Shown here in pieces: positions 51,482-60,357 of a stretch of 64,000 nucleotides of DNA (positions are counted from its first letter, which is position 1; each line of letters opens with the position of its first letter). Source of the DNA: Planctomycetaceae bacterium. Lineage in GTDB: Bacteria > Planctomycetota > Planctomycetia > Pirellulales > Thermoguttaceae. Position numbers and translations under genes: made by a program. The stretch is taken from positions 22,541 through 86,540 of the forward strand of contig JAAYAY010000117.1 in NCBI GenBank assembly GCA_012719125.1. Reading direction: 5' to 3'. Below the pieces are notes generated by a model, which was given only the letters and a program-made list of their open reading frames with translations, searched no databases and was not told where the DNA came from.

Positions 51482-53552
51482 TTCTTTGGGACCAATTCTC
51501 CCATGCGGCGGGGTCGCTGAGCATCTTGATGAAGACGCCGCCGATGACGGAGCGGGCTTTGAAGCCGCGACGCTCGGCGTTCTGCGTCCAGTACCAGTCG
51601 GTGAGCGGGACCCGCTGGGGCGTCTTGTTGACGAAGGCGTAAACCGGCTCCATCAGGGCGTCGAAGTCCTCGCGGTTTTCGGCTAGGGTGGCCGTCCAGA
51701 CTTCCCAGTCGGTCTTGGTGTAAAGCTCGCGGTTGTCGAGGGGCAGGCCGAACTCGTTGAGCTTCGTCTTGTAGTAGGCCACCTCGCGGCGAGCGATGTC
51801 GGTTGGGAAGAGGTTCAGGTTGAGCAGCGTGTCCCACACGAGGTTGTATTTCTGGCTCCAGGTGCCGGGGGCGTCGAAGGCAAGGCGATAGTGGTCGCCG
51901 TCGTCGGCCAGCTTGGGCCACTCGGCGGCAAACTCTTCCGCGACGCGACGATATTCGTCGGCCTCGGCCTGGCGCCCAGCCATCTTGCACACCTTGGCGT
52001 AGGCCCCCAAGGCGACGATGGCCTTGAGCGAGAGGTTGGCGTTGTGGGCCAGGTGGCCGGCGAAGTCGTCGGTGCAAAGTTGGTTCTCGGGATCGAGGCC
52101 CTTCTCCTTCAGATAAGCGGCCCATTGGCTGAGTTGGGGCCAGAAACGTTCTACGTATTGGGTGTTGCCGTCGATCTGGCTGACGGCCGCGGCCATGATG
52201 ACCATATTGCCGCACTCCTCGACCGGCATCTGGCGATCTTCGGTCTTCTCGCCGCCGCCGTAGCGCTGGCCGACGGCCTTGGGATAGCGGCCCAGGTCGT
52301 GGGGAGCGAAGGGGAAGGGCCAGCGGTCCATGGCCGCGTAGCGGAAGACCGGTTCGATCATCGCCTTGAGCAAGTCGTTCGACAGCAGCATGAAGATCGG
52401 CGAGGCGGGATAGGCGACGTCGACCGTGGCAATGCAGCCGTTCGAGTTGTTCTCCTTCGAGAAGAGCATGGGCGTGCCGTCCGGCGCGGCGACCAGTTTG
52501 TGGGCGGCGATCGCCTGGCGGTAGGCCAGGGCGCAGAGATCGGCGTACTTGGCCCCGCCGATGCGCCCGGCGTCGGTCGTCAGTTGTTCGTCGAAGCGGC
52601 GGCAGCGTGCGGTCACGTCTTCATACGCCTGGGCGGCCGCCGTCAGCATCTGGGCCGGGTCGGCTCCGTCGCGGCGCCACCAGGGGCGCAGCTTCTCTTC
52701 GAAATACTGGATCGAGTAGACGTCGTCGTAGGCCAGGATGAGCCACTTCTCGACGGGCTGGCCGGCGACCCTGCCGCAGTCGAAGGCGACGGCGCAGACG
52801 GGCCAGTTCTGACTGGCCGGGCGGGGCATGGTCGTATCGTCGCTGCCTGCGATCCGGCCGGCGGTGACGAAGCTCTCGCGGGCGACCGGGGCACCGGCGA
52901 TGAGCGTCGCGGCAGACTGTTTCGCGGGCACGGCCAGATAGGAATAACCCCAATCGATGCGAACGTCGTCCCCGTCGCGCTGGAGCACCGGCTGGTCCTT
53001 CGTGCCCATTCGCATCACGTCCATTCCCGCGGCCTCCGCACGAGACCAATCGACGTTCTGCTTGGGCTCGTTGACGACGAGTTCGGCCGTGTGATCGAAG
53101 TAGAGATCGACGTCGTGTATCTGGCCGTCGGTGCTCTTGAGGCTCCAGGCGATGTAGCTGGCGGGCCGGCCGATCAGTTCCAGATCGTCGGGCAGGAGCG
53201 GGCTGGTGAAGGTGAGGGTGACCGTCACTCCGCCCGCTTCGAGCGTGTAGATCGTTCGAGTGGGCCAGACGCGACAGTTGATCAGCTTGGCGACTTCTGC
53301 CTCTCTCGACTCCATGCCCATCAGGCGATACGTCTTGCCGTCCACGCGGATCATCGAGCAGAGGGCGTGGACTTTGCCGGTCCAGTGCTGCGGCCAGCCT
53401 TCGGCCGGATGATCGCTGCACGACCAGATACTGAAGTAGGGATCGTGCGTGACCAGCGGGACCGCGGGCGGGCGGAGGATCTGGGCGTCGTCGGCCGCAA
53501 CGAACGTCGCGAGAGTGGAAAGGGATAGCGTCAGAAGCGCGGCAAATCGCAT
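51477..53552 (-). CDS. Secreted glutaminase A (GtaA)-like protein (DUF5127/DUF4965/DUF1793 architecture)
   Basis: The 691-residue product has a signal peptide (Leu-Leu-Thr-Leu-Ser-Leu-Ser-Thr-Leu-Ala-Thr-Phe-Val-Ala-Ala). It then carries the three parts of the GtaA-like family. The N-terminal part starts Arg-Pro-Pro-Ala-Val-Pro-Leu-Val-Thr-His-Asp-Pro-Tyr-Phe-Ser-Ile-Trp-Ser. The central part has Trp-Leu-Ile-Leu-Ala-Tyr-Asp-Asp-Val and Phe-Ser-Lys-Glu-Asn-Asn-Ser-Asn-Gly. The C-terminal alpha/alpha-barrel has Glu-Glu-Cys-Gly-Asn-Met and ends near Thr-Asp-Trp-Tyr-Trp. Fungal members are annotated as glutaminases, but bacterial substrates are uncertain and glycan-linked roles are possible. It is convergent with the kinase gene. 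Confidence 0.88.
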   Translation of the reverse strand: MRFAALLTLSLSTLATFVAADDAQILRPPAVPLVTHDPYFSIWSCSDHPAEGWPQHWTGKVHALCSMIRVDGKTYRLMGMESREAEVAKLINCRVWPTRTIYTLEAGGVTVTLTFTSPLLPDDLELIGRPASYIAWSLKSTDGQIHDVDLYFDHTAELVVNEPKQNVDWSRAEAAGMDVMRMGTKDQPVLQRDGDDVRIDWGYSYLAVPAKQSAATLIAGAPVARESFVTAGRIAGSDDTTMPRPASQNWPVCAVAFDCGRVAGQPVEKWLILAYDDVYSIQYFEEKLRPWWRRDGADPAQMLTAAAQAYEDVTARCRRFDEQLTTDAGRIGGAKYADLCALAYRQAIAAHKLVAAPDGTPMLFSKENNSNGCIATVDVAYPASPIFMLLSNDLLKAMIEPVFRYAAMDRWPFPFAPHDLGRYPKAVGQRYGGGEKTEDRQMPVEECGNMVIMAAAVSQIDGNTQYVERFWPQLSQWAAYLKEKGLDPENQLCTDDFAGHLAHNANLSLKAIVALGAYAKVCKMAGRQAEADEYRRVAEEFAAEWPKLADDGDHYRLAFDAPGTWSQKYNLVWDTLLNLNLFPTDIARREVAYYKTKLNEFGLPLDNRELYTKTDWEVWTATLAENREDFDALMEPVYAFVNKTPQRVPLTDWYWTQNAERRGFKARSVIGGVFIKMLSDPAAWENWSQRK

Positions 53553-53703
53553 GATGGGGTACCTCTTGTTGGTGTTTTCAGTGGCGGCGGAGCCGGAGGC
53601 TGCGGACTCTCTCGATTGTCTGAGAAAGTGGATTATTCTACAATATGCTGTGTCTGTCTTGCGGAGAAGTGATCGCGTTCTTTGCTGTCCTGGAGTACGA
53701 TCG

Positions 53704-54267
53704 ATGAACAGTCTCGCGCGATTGGCAATCGAGGATTACGATCGTATTCTTGAAACGGGCATCTTCCAGAATCGGCGAATTGAATTCATCGAAGGGATCA
53801 TTTGCGAGTTGGCGCCGGTTGGACCGAAAGAGGAATCGGCGGTGAATCAGATGACGCGGTGGAGCTATCGGGCTGTGGACGACAGTTCGGTCCTCATTCG
53901 CGTCCAGAACTCGCTTGGCTTGCCTTTGCGGGAAAGCGTTCCGGAACCGGACCTTGTGTGGGTTCAAAACGGCGACTACACGGAAACACGACCGACCGCT
54001 GACGACGCAATCCTCGTGGTCGAGGTGGCAGACACGAGCTTGGATTATGATCTTGGCGAGAAGGCTCGCCTGTATGCCGCGGCCGGGATTCGCGATTATT
54101 GGGTCGTAGACTGTCAGAATCGGCGTGTGATCGTGCATCGGCAGCCGAGCGAGGCGGGCTATGGCTCCGTCAAGGAATTCTCGGGCAGCAAAGCGATCTC
54201 GCCCTTGAGTCACCCGCACGTTACACTGCTGCCGGAAGTGCTGTTCAGGCCGACGGATGCGGAATAG
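53704..54267 (+). CDS. Uma2-family (DUF820) putative endonuclease
   Basis: The 187-residue product starts Met-Asn-Ser-Leu-Ala-Arg-Leu-Ala-Ile-Glu-Asp-Tyr. It has the Uma2 restriction-endonuclease-like fold: Arg-Arg-Ile-Glu-Phe-Ile-Glu-Gly, Glu-Pro-Asp-Leu-Val-Trp-Val with the acidic residue, Leu-Val-Val-Glu-Val-Ala-Asp-Thr-Ser with the PD-(D/E)XK Glu, and Lys-Ala-Arg-Leu-Tyr-Ala with a following Lys-type position. The C-terminal part reads Asp-Tyr-Trp-Val-Val-Asp. These genes are numerous in planctomycetes and cyanobacteria and their role is unknown. The in-frame sequence upstream of 53704 is not part of the family. Confidence 0.88.
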   Translation: MNSLARLAIEDYDRILETGIFQNRRIEFIEGIICELAPVGPKEESAVNQMTRWSYRAVDDSSVLIRVQNSLGLPLRESVPEPDLVWVQNGDYTETRPTADDAILVVEVADTSLDYDLGEKARLYAAAGIRDYWVVDCQNRRVIVHRQPSEAGYGSVKEFSGSKAISPLSHPHVTLLPEVLFRPTDAE

Positions 54268-54311
54268 ACGGGTGCGCGTACGATCGCAGTTGGAAAGAGG
54301 ACAGGATACGG

Positions 54312-55145
54312 ATGAAACACGGATCATTGCAAGACCGCTTGGACTTTGCCGTTGCGATCGCTCGCGAGGCGGGCCAGATCACATTGCAGTACTTCCGTCA
54401 GGAGGGGCTCGCCGTCGATCGCAAGAGCGACGACTCGCCGGTGACGATCGCCGATCGCCGGGCGGAGGAGCACCTGAGGGCAAGGATCCGGGAGGGGTAT
54501 CCAGACGACGCGATTCTCGGCGAGGAGTTGGGCGAGGTGGCCGGCAGCAGCGGCTATCGCTGGATTCTCGATCCGATCGACGGGACCAAGTCGTTTATTC
54601 ACGGCGTGCCGCTCTACGGAACGCTGGTGGCGGTTGAGCACGGAGGTGAGGGAGCGCTGGGCGTGATCATGATCCCCGCCCTCGACGAGTGCGTGTATGC
54701 AGCAAAGGGTTTGGGGGCCTGGTACACCCGCGGCTCGGCGTCGCCGGTCAGGGCACAAGTATCGAAGTGCGCCCGGCTGAACGAAGGGCTGTTCCTGACG
54801 AGCGAGGTCATCTGTTTCGAGCAGGTGGGGCGGCAGGAGGCCTACTCGCGATTGCAGGCGGCGGCGAGGCTCACGCGGACCTGGGGCGACTGCTATGGTT
54901 TCATGCTGGTGGCCACGGGCCGGGCCGAGGTGATGATCGACGCCTACTTGAGCCTTTGGGACGCGGCCGCTCTGCAACCGATCCTGGAAGAGGCGGGTGG
55001 ATCGTTCACCGACTGGAAAGGCAACCCGACGATCCAGTCGGGCGAGGCCGTCGCCACGAACGGCGCGATTCGCGACGAGGTGTTGGCAATCACACGCCAG
55101 TACGAGAAGAAGGTGGCAGGGTTCGGGGTTCAGGGTTCAGGTTGA
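54312..55145 (+). CDS. Inositol monophosphatase-family phosphatase (histidinol-phosphatase-like)
   Basis: The 277-residue product starts Met-Lys-His-Gly-Ser-Leu-Gln-Asp-Arg-Leu-Asp-Phe-Ala. It has the metal-binding motifs of the family: Gly-Glu-Glu-Leu-Gly (Glu ligand), Trp-Ile-Leu-Asp-Pro-Ile-Asp-Gly-Thr-Lys-Ser-Phe (the Asp-Pro-x-Asp-Gly-Thr signature), and Leu-Trp-Asp-Ala-Ala-Ala-Leu-Gln-Pro-Ile-Leu-Glu near the end. The pattern resembles HisN histidinol-phosphate phosphatases, but other sugar phosphatases share it. The last few residues (Gly-Phe-Gly-Val-Gln-Gly-Ser-Gly) derive from a GGGTTCAGG-type intergenic repeat, so the natural end may have been altered. It follows the Uma2 gene by 44 nt. 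Confidence 0.85.
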   Translation: MKHGSLQDRLDFAVAIAREAGQITLQYFRQEGLAVDRKSDDSPVTIADRRAEEHLRARIREGYPDDAILGEELGEVAGSSGYRWILDPIDGTKSFIHGVPLYGTLVAVEHGGEGALGVIMIPALDECVYAAKGLGAWYTRGSASPVRAQVSKCARLNEGLFLTSEVICFEQVGRQEAYSRLQAAARLTRTWGDCYGFMLVATGRAEVMIDAYLSLWDAAALQPILEEAGGSFTDWKGNPTIQSGEAVATNGAIRDEVLAITRQYEKKVAGFGVQGSG

Positions 55146-55170
55146 AGTTCAAGACCCTGAAGCGCAGAGT

Positions 55171-55842
55171 TCAGCCGGCCGGCGAACGATTCTCGCCGGC
55201 GCCCTGTGCCTGAGGCTCGCCAGCCGACTTGAGCCCGGGCCATTGCTTGGTTTCGGACCAGACGACGTTGCCGTCGCGCATGAAGAAGACGCGGATTTTG
55301 GCCGGCCCGGCAAACAGGGGCTCGGGCGGCGAAAGGAACAGCGTTTTGTTGTCGGCCGCCCAAAGTTCAGCGAAAGGGTAGATTGCCCAGCGGGCTTTCT
55401 CGGGGAACGCCTTCTTGTTCGGCTTCAACACGGCCGTTTCGCAGGTCACGCAGACCGCCGCTCTTCCGAGCAGGTTGCGGTCGCCGATGGCCGTGAACTG
55501 TATGTCACCCTGCACGAACTCGCCTGTCGTTCGGGTCGCGGCCGCCGCGGCCTGGATCTCGTACACGTCGATCGTGATTTGGTCTTTCATGAAGGCGTGG
55601 CAGAAGTAGAGGGGGCGAATCCGAACCGATTCCTCCTCGCCCTCCACGTAGGTCCGCACCTCGATCGACGGGTTTTTGTGCACCGTCCACGGATAGCGGA
55701 CAACGAGCATCGGATCCCCTCCAGCGGGGGCTTCGATCGACACGAAGTTGGTCTTCTGCTCTTCCGCGGCCGAGGCGGCGACGGAGGCCAACGTGCCCAG
55801 GAGGATCACCAATAGTTGGCAGAAGAGAAATCTGCATGACAT
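55171..55842 (-). CDS. Secreted protein of unknown function
   Basis: I do not recognise a family. The 223-residue product has a signal peptide (Leu-Phe-Cys-Gln-Leu-Leu-Val-Ile-Leu-Leu-Gly-Thr-Leu-Ala, ending Ala-Ser-Ala). The mature protein is beta-rich with regularly spaced aromatic residues and ends in a low-complexity Gln/Gly/Ala tail. Cys-Val-Thr-Cys near 130 could form a disulphide. Only the ATG at 55840-55842 gives a signal peptide. It is convergent with the phosphatase gene, with just 25 nt between the stops. Confidence 0.65.
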   Translation of the reverse strand: MSCRFLFCQLLVILLGTLASVAASAAEEQKTNFVSIEAPAGGDPMLVVRYPWTVHKNPSIEVRTYVEGEEESVRIRPLYFCHAFMKDQITIDVYEIQAAAAATRTTGEFVQGDIQFTAIGDRNLLGRAAVCVTCETAVLKPNKKAFPEKARWAIYPFAELWAADNKTLFLSPPEPLFAGPAKIRVFFMRDGNVVWSETKQWPGLKSAGEPQAQGAGENRSPAG

Positions 55843-56279
55843 AATTCGGCTCCAGACGGCTTCGCGATGGAGATCCCGGCTTTGGGATCGGCCGCGACCC
55901 GCGCGGCCGGTAGCTGGTGCGTGGGAATCGCTGCAATACCGATCCCATCTTCTATTGATAGCCTGTTTTCTCCCAGCTTGCCAATCTTAACTTGCACAAA
56001 TTAAGGTTTGGCGTTTCGTGGGTCGATCAGAACTAGATTGGCTGGAATCGGCCTGATCCCCTCATGCGGACTAGATGGCCGACGTGGGAGGAGGCAGTTG
56101 GGGTGTGGCTGGAGCCGCAAAGGGCATCTTGATACTCACCCGAAATACAAACGAGGACAAAAGTTATGGCTATTCTGTCCTCGCTTACGCTTCGGGTTGG
56201 CATATGTGTACTCGCTTACGCTTCGGGTTGGAATTGGGGGATCGTTCTGGGCCGATGCGGTTCCTGGCGGGAGCATCCC
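55843..56279. other. Intergenic region upstream of rpmB
   Basis: The gap separates the divergent secreted-protein gene and rpmB. No gene is seen. It contains two copies of a 21-nt direct repeat (56180-56200 and 56211-56231) followed by the rpmB promoter. Confidence 0.55.
56180..56231. repeat. Direct repeat of CTCGCTTACGCTTCGGGTTGG (two copies)
   Basis: The units at 56180-56200 and 56211-56231 are identical over 21 nt, with a 10-nt spacer. The sequence resembles short repeats scattered in planctomycete intergenic regions, from memory; no copies were noticed elsewhere in this window. Confidence 0.75.
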
Positions 56280-56307
56280 TTGCGTCCGGCGGGATACCCT
56301 ATATACT
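56280..56307 (+). promoter_or_regulatory. Probable promoter of rpmB-gatC
   Basis: TTGCGT (56280-56285), a 16-nt spacer and TATACT (56302-56307) lie about 80 nt upstream of the rpmB ATG. The -10 element differs from consensus at one base. Confidence 0.6.
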
Positions 56308-56385
56308 GAGAATTTTGCCCCCGGCGTCGAATAGTCCCTTGGCGGGGTAACGAAACAAAACGGATAGTAGTGGAGTATTGTTCCG

Positions 56386-56676
56386 ATGGCTCGCGTCTGT
56401 GAAGTTTGTGGCAAGTCGACGCAGATGGGCAATTCTGTGGCTCATCGTGGTAAGGCAAAGTATTTGGGCGGCGTCGGCACCAAGGTGACGGGGATTTCCC
56501 GCCGTGAGTTCAAGCCGAACCTGCAGCGGGTTCGCGTGACCACGTCGAACGGAACCAACAAGACGGTGCGGGTTTGCACCCGCTGCCTCCGCAGCGGTGC
56601 GGTCACCAAGGCCGTTCGCAGTGCCCCGTTCAAGCTGCCAGTGGACGGTTCGAAAGCGGCTGCGGCCGGGAAGTAA
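56386..56676 (+). CDS. rpmB: Ribosomal protein L28 (bL28)
   Basis: L28 is a small large-subunit protein needed for 70S assembly. The 96-residue product starts Met-Ala-Arg-Val-Cys-Glu-Val-Cys-Gly-Lys-Ser-Thr. It has the usual L28 pattern Phe-Lys-Pro-Asn-Leu-Gln-Arg-Val-Arg-Val, and Lys-Thr-Val-Arg-Val-Cys-Thr-Arg-Cys-Leu. The two Cys-x-x-Cys pairs would form a zinc site as in the zinc-binding version of L28. The C-terminus is extended with Ala/Lys. It is 5 nt ahead of gatC. Confidence 0.96.
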   Translation: MARVCEVCGKSTQMGNSVAHRGKAKYLGGVGTKVTGISRREFKPNLQRVRVTTSNGTNKTVRVCTRCLRSGAVTKAVRSAPFKLPVDGSKAAAAGK

Positions 56677-56681
56677 TCGGC

Positions 56682-56975
56682 ATGGCGATTTCTCGCGCGG
56701 AGGTAGAGAAGGTCTCATTGCTGGGCCGGTTGCTGCTGTCCGAGGCAGAGCTCGAGACGATGACTGCCCAGATGGGGCAGATTCTCGGCTACGTGGAGCT
56801 GCTCAACGAGGTCGACACCGAGCAGGTGGAACCCATGGCCCACGCGGTCGAGGTCTCGGACGTGTTTCGCTCCGACGAGGTCCGGTCCGGCCTGGCGCGC
56901 GATCAGGCCCTTGCCAACGCGCCGCAACGGGATGACGAATGTTATCGCGTGCCCGCGGTGCTCGGCGACTCTTAG
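56682..56975 (+). CDS. gatC: Aspartyl/glutamyl-tRNA amidotransferase subunit C
   Basis: GatC stabilises the GatA-GatB complex that converts Glu-tRNA(Gln) (or Asp-tRNA(Asn)) to the correctly amidated form. The 97-residue product starts Met-Ala-Ile-Ser-Arg-Ala-Glu-Val-Glu-Lys-Val, with the family core Leu-Leu-Asn-Glu-Val-Asp-Thr-Glu-Gln-Val-Glu-Pro-Met-Ala-His and the C-terminal Tyr-Arg-Val-Pro-Ala-Val-Leu. It begins 5 nt after rpmB without a strong ribosome-binding site, so translation may be coupled. gatA follows after a repeat-containing gap. Confidence 0.95.
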   Translation: MAISRAEVEKVSLLGRLLLSEAELETMTAQMGQILGYVELLNEVDTEQVEPMAHAVEVSDVFRSDEVRSGLARDQALANAPQRDDECYRVPAVLGDS

Positions 56976-57030
56976 CTGGACAGCGCCACGTTGTCGAAGC
57001 ACCTGTAAACGTAGATACATACGGAATAGT

Positions 57031-57098
57031 CGTTTAACGCCCAGCCGAAGGCGCCGGCTGGAGTGCTGCAGCCGGCGCCTTCGGCTGGGCGTTAAACG
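57031..57098. repeat. Perfect 30-bp inverted repeat, attC-like
   Basis: The arms 57031-57060 and 57069-57098 are exact reverse complements with an 8-nt loop (GAGTGCTG). The outer ends read GTTTAAC (57032-57038) and GTTAAAC (57091-57097), fitting the integron attC core patterns RYYYAAC and GTTRRRY. The total length of 68 nt is in the attC range. Unlike typical attC sites, the arms carry no unpaired extrahelical bases. It may instead be a dispersed palindromic element. Confidence 0.7.
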
Positions 57099-57231
57099 AG
57101 TTCGCAGCGAGCGTTTTCACGTCGCACGAGCGCCCGAAGATATCGCCAGGGCCTCTTCGCGGATTGCCACACTCGCCGCCGATGCTACGAACGAATACTG
57201 CTTCGTGGATCGAGCAGCAGCATCCAAGCCA

Positions 57232-57309
57232 TCTGTTCGCGGAGGGAACAGCGACCGTGTTGACGCTTCCGAGCGCTCTGTTCGCGGAGCGAACAGCGAC
57301 TAGGTTGAC
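57232..57309. repeat. Two 33-nt direct repeats with CTGTTCGC hairpins before gatA
   Basis: Units at 57232-57264 and 57277-57309 differ at four positions. The second contains a perfect hairpin CTGTTCGC-GGA-GCGAACAG; the first has one mismatch. The second ends 26 nt before the gatA start, so it could affect gatA expression. Confidence 0.75.
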
Positions 57310-57335
57310 AGTTTGCTGATTGGGAAGGAACTGCT

Positions 57336-58883
57336 GTGTCGTTGACTGCACTTTCGGCCTGTGATCTGCTGGCGAAGCTGGACGCCTCAGAAGTGACCTC
57401 CGCGGAAGTCACCGGGGCGTTTCTGGATCGAATCGAGGCCCACGACGGACGGATCGGGGCCTTTCTCCGCGTCGATGCCGAGGCTGCCCTGGCGCAGGCG
57501 GCCGCGATCGATCAGAAGCGCAAGGCGGGAAATCCGGTCGGGCGACTGGGTGGCCTTCCGGTGGCCGTGAAGGATTTGCTGGCCACCGAGGGGGAAGTGA
57601 CGACCTGCGGTTCCCGGATCCTTGAGAACTTCCGCCCGCCCTACAACGCCACGGTCATCGAGAAGATCCGGGCGGCAGACGGCGTGATCCTGGGCAAGAC
57701 CAACATGGACGAGTTCGCCATGGGCGGCTCGACGGAGAACTCGGCCTATCAGCTCACCCGGAACCCGTGGGACACGACGCGGATCCCCGGCGGATCGAGC
57801 GGCGGGGCGGCGGCCGCCGTGGCCGCGGGGATGGCACCGCTCTCGGTCGGATCGGATACCGGCGGTTCGATTCGAGCGCCGGCCGGTTGGTGCGGCATCA
57901 CGGGGCTCAAGCCGACCTACGGTCGTGTAAGCCGCTACGGACTGGTGGCGTTTGCCAGCAGTCTGGACCAGATCGGTCCGCTGGCCCAGACGGTGCCCGA
58001 CACGGCCCTGCTGCTGGAAGTGCTGGCCGGGCACGACCCCAAGGATTCGACTTCGGTGAACCTGCCCGTTCCACGCTACGCGGAGACGGTGAACCAGCCT
58101 CTCAAGGGCCTGCGGCTCGGAATCGTGCCGGAGCACTTTGGCGAGGGGTTGGACGGCGAGGTGGAAAAGGCGGTTCGCGAGGCCGTGGCGGTCTACGAGT
58201 CGCTGGGTGCAACGGTTCGCGAGGTGTCGATGCCGCACAGCAAGTACACCGTGGCGACCTACTACATCATTGCCCCCTGCGAGGCGTCGAGCAACCTGGC
58301 TCGCTACGACGGGGTCCACTACGGCTACCGCACCGACGTGAAGCAGGTCGCGGCCGACCTGGAAGCGGAGCGCAAGAAGTACGAAGATGCGGGCGATGCG
58401 GCAGCCGTGGAGAACCTGGACAGCGTCCTGGTGCGGATGTATCGCAAGACCCGCAGCGAGGGGTTTGGGCCGGAAGTGAAACGGCGGATCATGCTGGGCA
58501 CCTATGCCCTGAGCGCCGGTTACTACAACGCCTATTACCTGAAGGCCCTCAAGGTGCGGCGATTGATCCGCCAGGATTTCGATCGGGCCTTCCAACAGGT
58601 GGACGTGATTGCCGGGCCGGTGACGCCGACGGCCGCCTATCCGATCGGCGACAAAGTCGACGACCCGCTGGCCATGTATCTCTGCGATCTGTACACGGCG
58701 ACCACGAACCTGGCCGGGATCGCGGCCCTCTCCATTCCGTGCGGCTTCAGTTCGGAAGGGCTGCCCATCGGGCTCCACTTGCAGGCGCCGCCGTTCGAGG
58801 AAGAGCGATTGCTGCGGGGCGCGGCGATGTTCCAGAGGGCGACGGATTGGCATTTGAAGAGACCGGATCTTGGTGGGGAGTAG
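57336..58883 (+). CDS. gatA: Aspartyl/glutamyl-tRNA amidotransferase subunit A
   Basis: GatA is the amidase that releases ammonia from glutamine for tRNA amidation. The 515-residue product begins with GTG (Val read as Met-Ser-Leu-Thr-Ala), with GAAGGAA upstream. The amidase-signature catalytic triad is visible: the Lys in Val-Ala-Val-Lys-Asp, then the Gly-Gly-Ser-Ser-Gly-Gly-Ala-Ala segment, with the nucleophile in Gly-Ser-Asp-Thr-Gly-Gly-Ser. It lies between gatC and gatB, and with them should make the complete amidotransferase, needed when GlnRS or AsnRS is missing. Confidence 0.97.
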   Translation: MSLTALSACDLLAKLDASEVTSAEVTGAFLDRIEAHDGRIGAFLRVDAEAALAQAAAIDQKRKAGNPVGRLGGLPVAVKDLLATEGEVTTCGSRILENFRPPYNATVIEKIRAADGVILGKTNMDEFAMGGSTENSAYQLTRNPWDTTRIPGGSSGGAAAAVAAGMAPLSVGSDTGGSIRAPAGWCGITGLKPTYGRVSRYGLVAFASSLDQIGPLAQTVPDTALLLEVLAGHDPKDSTSVNLPVPRYAETVNQPLKGLRLGIVPEHFGEGLDGEVEKAVREAVAVYESLGATVREVSMPHSKYTVATYYIIAPCEASSNLARYDGVHYGYRTDVKQVAADLEAERKKYEDAGDAAAVENLDSVLVRMYRKTRSEGFGPEVKRRIMLGTYALSAGYYNAYYLKALKVRRLIRQDFDRAFQQVDVIAGPVTPTAAYPIGDKVDDPLAMYLCDLYTATTNLAGIAALSIPCGFSSEGLPIGLHLQAPPFEEERLLRGAAMFQRATDWHLKRPDLGGE

Positions 58884-58887
58884 GCGA

Positions 58888-60357
58888 GTGAGCAAACCCT
58901 ACGAAATCATCATCGGGCTGGAAGTCCACGTACAGTTGCTGACCGAGAGCAAGCTGTTCTGCGGGTGCAGCACGAAGTTTGGAGCGGCGCCGAATACGCA
59001 AACGTGCGCCGTGTGCACGGGGACGCCGGGCGCGCTGCCGGTGATGAACCGGGAGGCCTATCGGCTGGCGGTCAAAGCGGCTCTGGGACTGAACTGCCAG
59101 ATCGCCACGTTCACCAAGTGGGATCGGAAGAGCTACTACTATCCCGACCTGCCCAAGGGCTACCAGATCAGCCAGTACGACCAACCCCTGAGCTACGACG
59201 GATACCTTGACATCCTCGATCCGGAGAACGAAGAGCAGACGCGGCGGATCGGGATCATTCGAGCCCACCTCGAGGAAGACGCGGGCAAGAGCATGCACGA
59301 CGAGGTGGCTGGCAAGGCCGACAGCCGGATCGATCTGAACCGGACGGGCACGCCGCTGCTGGAGATCGTCAGCCAGCCCGACATGCGATCGCCGGCCGAG
59401 GCGAAGAACTACCTGACCGAGCTGAAACTGCTGCTCAACTACTTGAACGTGTCGGACTGCAACATGCAGGAAGGCAGCTTGCGGGTCGACGCCAACATCA
59501 ATCTTCACATCGACACCCCCGGCGGGAAGGTCGCCACGCCGATCGTGGAAGTGAAGAACATGAACAGCTTCCGGGCGGTCGAGCGGGCCTTGGCCTATGA
59601 GGCCGAACGGCAGTGGGAGGTGTGGCAGGAAACGCGGCAGAAGCTGGGCGACGTGCCCAAGCAGACCCGGGGCTGGGACGAGGGGGCACAGATCACTCGC
59701 GGACAGCGATCGAAGGAAGAGTCCAGCGACTACCGCTATTTTCCCGACCCGGATCTTGTGCCCGTCACGATGACCGAGGAGGCGATCGAGGAGATTCGCC
59801 GGTCGTTGGGCGAGCTACCCGCCCGATTGCGGGAGCGGCTGGTCGAGGAGTACGGAATCACGGCCTACGACAGCGACGTGCTGGTGAACCAGGGACGAAG
59901 CCTGGTCGACTATTTCGTCACAGTGGCAGACCGTTGTGGAGACGGCAAGACGGCGGCCAACTGGATCCAGCAATCGGTGCTGCGGACGCTCAACGAGGGG
60001 CAAATCGGCATCGACCGTTTTCCCGTCTCGGCGGAGGCCCTGGCAGACCTGATCAAGGCCGTTCTGGCCGGTAAGATGGAGACGAGCCGGGGCCGCGAGG
60101 TGCTGGCCCGGATGACGGAGACAGGGGAGACGGCCGCAGAGGCCATGAAGGGCCTGGGAATTGCCGCGGTGGACGAATCGGAGTTGGAGGCCCTGTGTGC
60201 CGAGCTGCTTGCGGCCAATCCGAAGGTTGTCGAAGACGTCAAGCAGGGTAAACTGAAGGCAGCCGCCTCGTTGATCGGGCAGGCGAAGAAGAAGAACCCG
60301 AACGTCAACGCAACGCGAGTCCGCGAAATATGCCTCCAACTGATCGAGCAGATGTGA
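58888..60357 (+). CDS. gatB: Aspartyl/glutamyl-tRNA amidotransferase subunit B
   Basis: GatB binds the misacylated tRNA and activates it by phosphorylation. The 489-residue product starts at GTG 58888 (Met-Ser-Lys-Pro-Tyr-Glu-Ile-Ile-Ile-Gly-Leu-Glu-Val-His-Val-Gln), with GGGGAG upstream, 4 nt after the gatA stop. Family signatures are Tyr-Tyr-Pro-Asp-Leu-Pro-Lys-Gly-Tyr-Gln-Ile-Ser-Gln-Tyr and Leu-Glu-Glu-Asp-Ala-Gly-Lys. The zinc-site Cys residues are in Cys-Gly-Cys and Cys-Ala-Val-Cys. The C-terminal helical and YqeY-like domain follows. Confidence 0.97.
   Translation: MSKPYEIIIGLEVHVQLLTESKLFCGCSTKFGAAPNTQTCAVCTGTPGALPVMNREAYRLAVKAALGLNCQIATFTKWDRKSYYYPDLPKGYQISQYDQPLSYDGYLDILDPENEEQTRRIGIIRAHLEEDAGKSMHDEVAGKADSRIDLNRTGTPLLEIVSQPDMRSPAEAKNYLTELKLLLNYLNVSDCNMQEGSLRVDANINLHIDTPGGKVATPIVEVKNMNSFRAVERALAYEAERQWEVWQETRQKLGDVPKQTRGWDEGAQITRGQRSKEESSDYRYFPDPDLVPVTMTEEAIEEIRRSLGELPARLRERLVEEYGITAYDSDVLVNQGRSLVDYFVTVADRCGDGKTAANWIQQSVLRTLNEGQIGIDRFPVSAEALADLIKAVLAGKMETSRGREVLARMTETGETAAEAMKGLGIAAVDESELEALCAELLAANPKVVEDVKQGKLKAAASLIGQAKKKNPNVNATRVREICLQLIEQM

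Larger units (their letters stand above)
56976..57335. other. Intergenic region between gatC and gatA
   Basis: This 360-nt gap interrupts an otherwise tight gatC-gatA-gatB set. It contains a 30-bp perfect inverted repeat and two 33-nt direct repeats, both listed separately. No gene or tRNA is seen. Confidence 0.6.
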
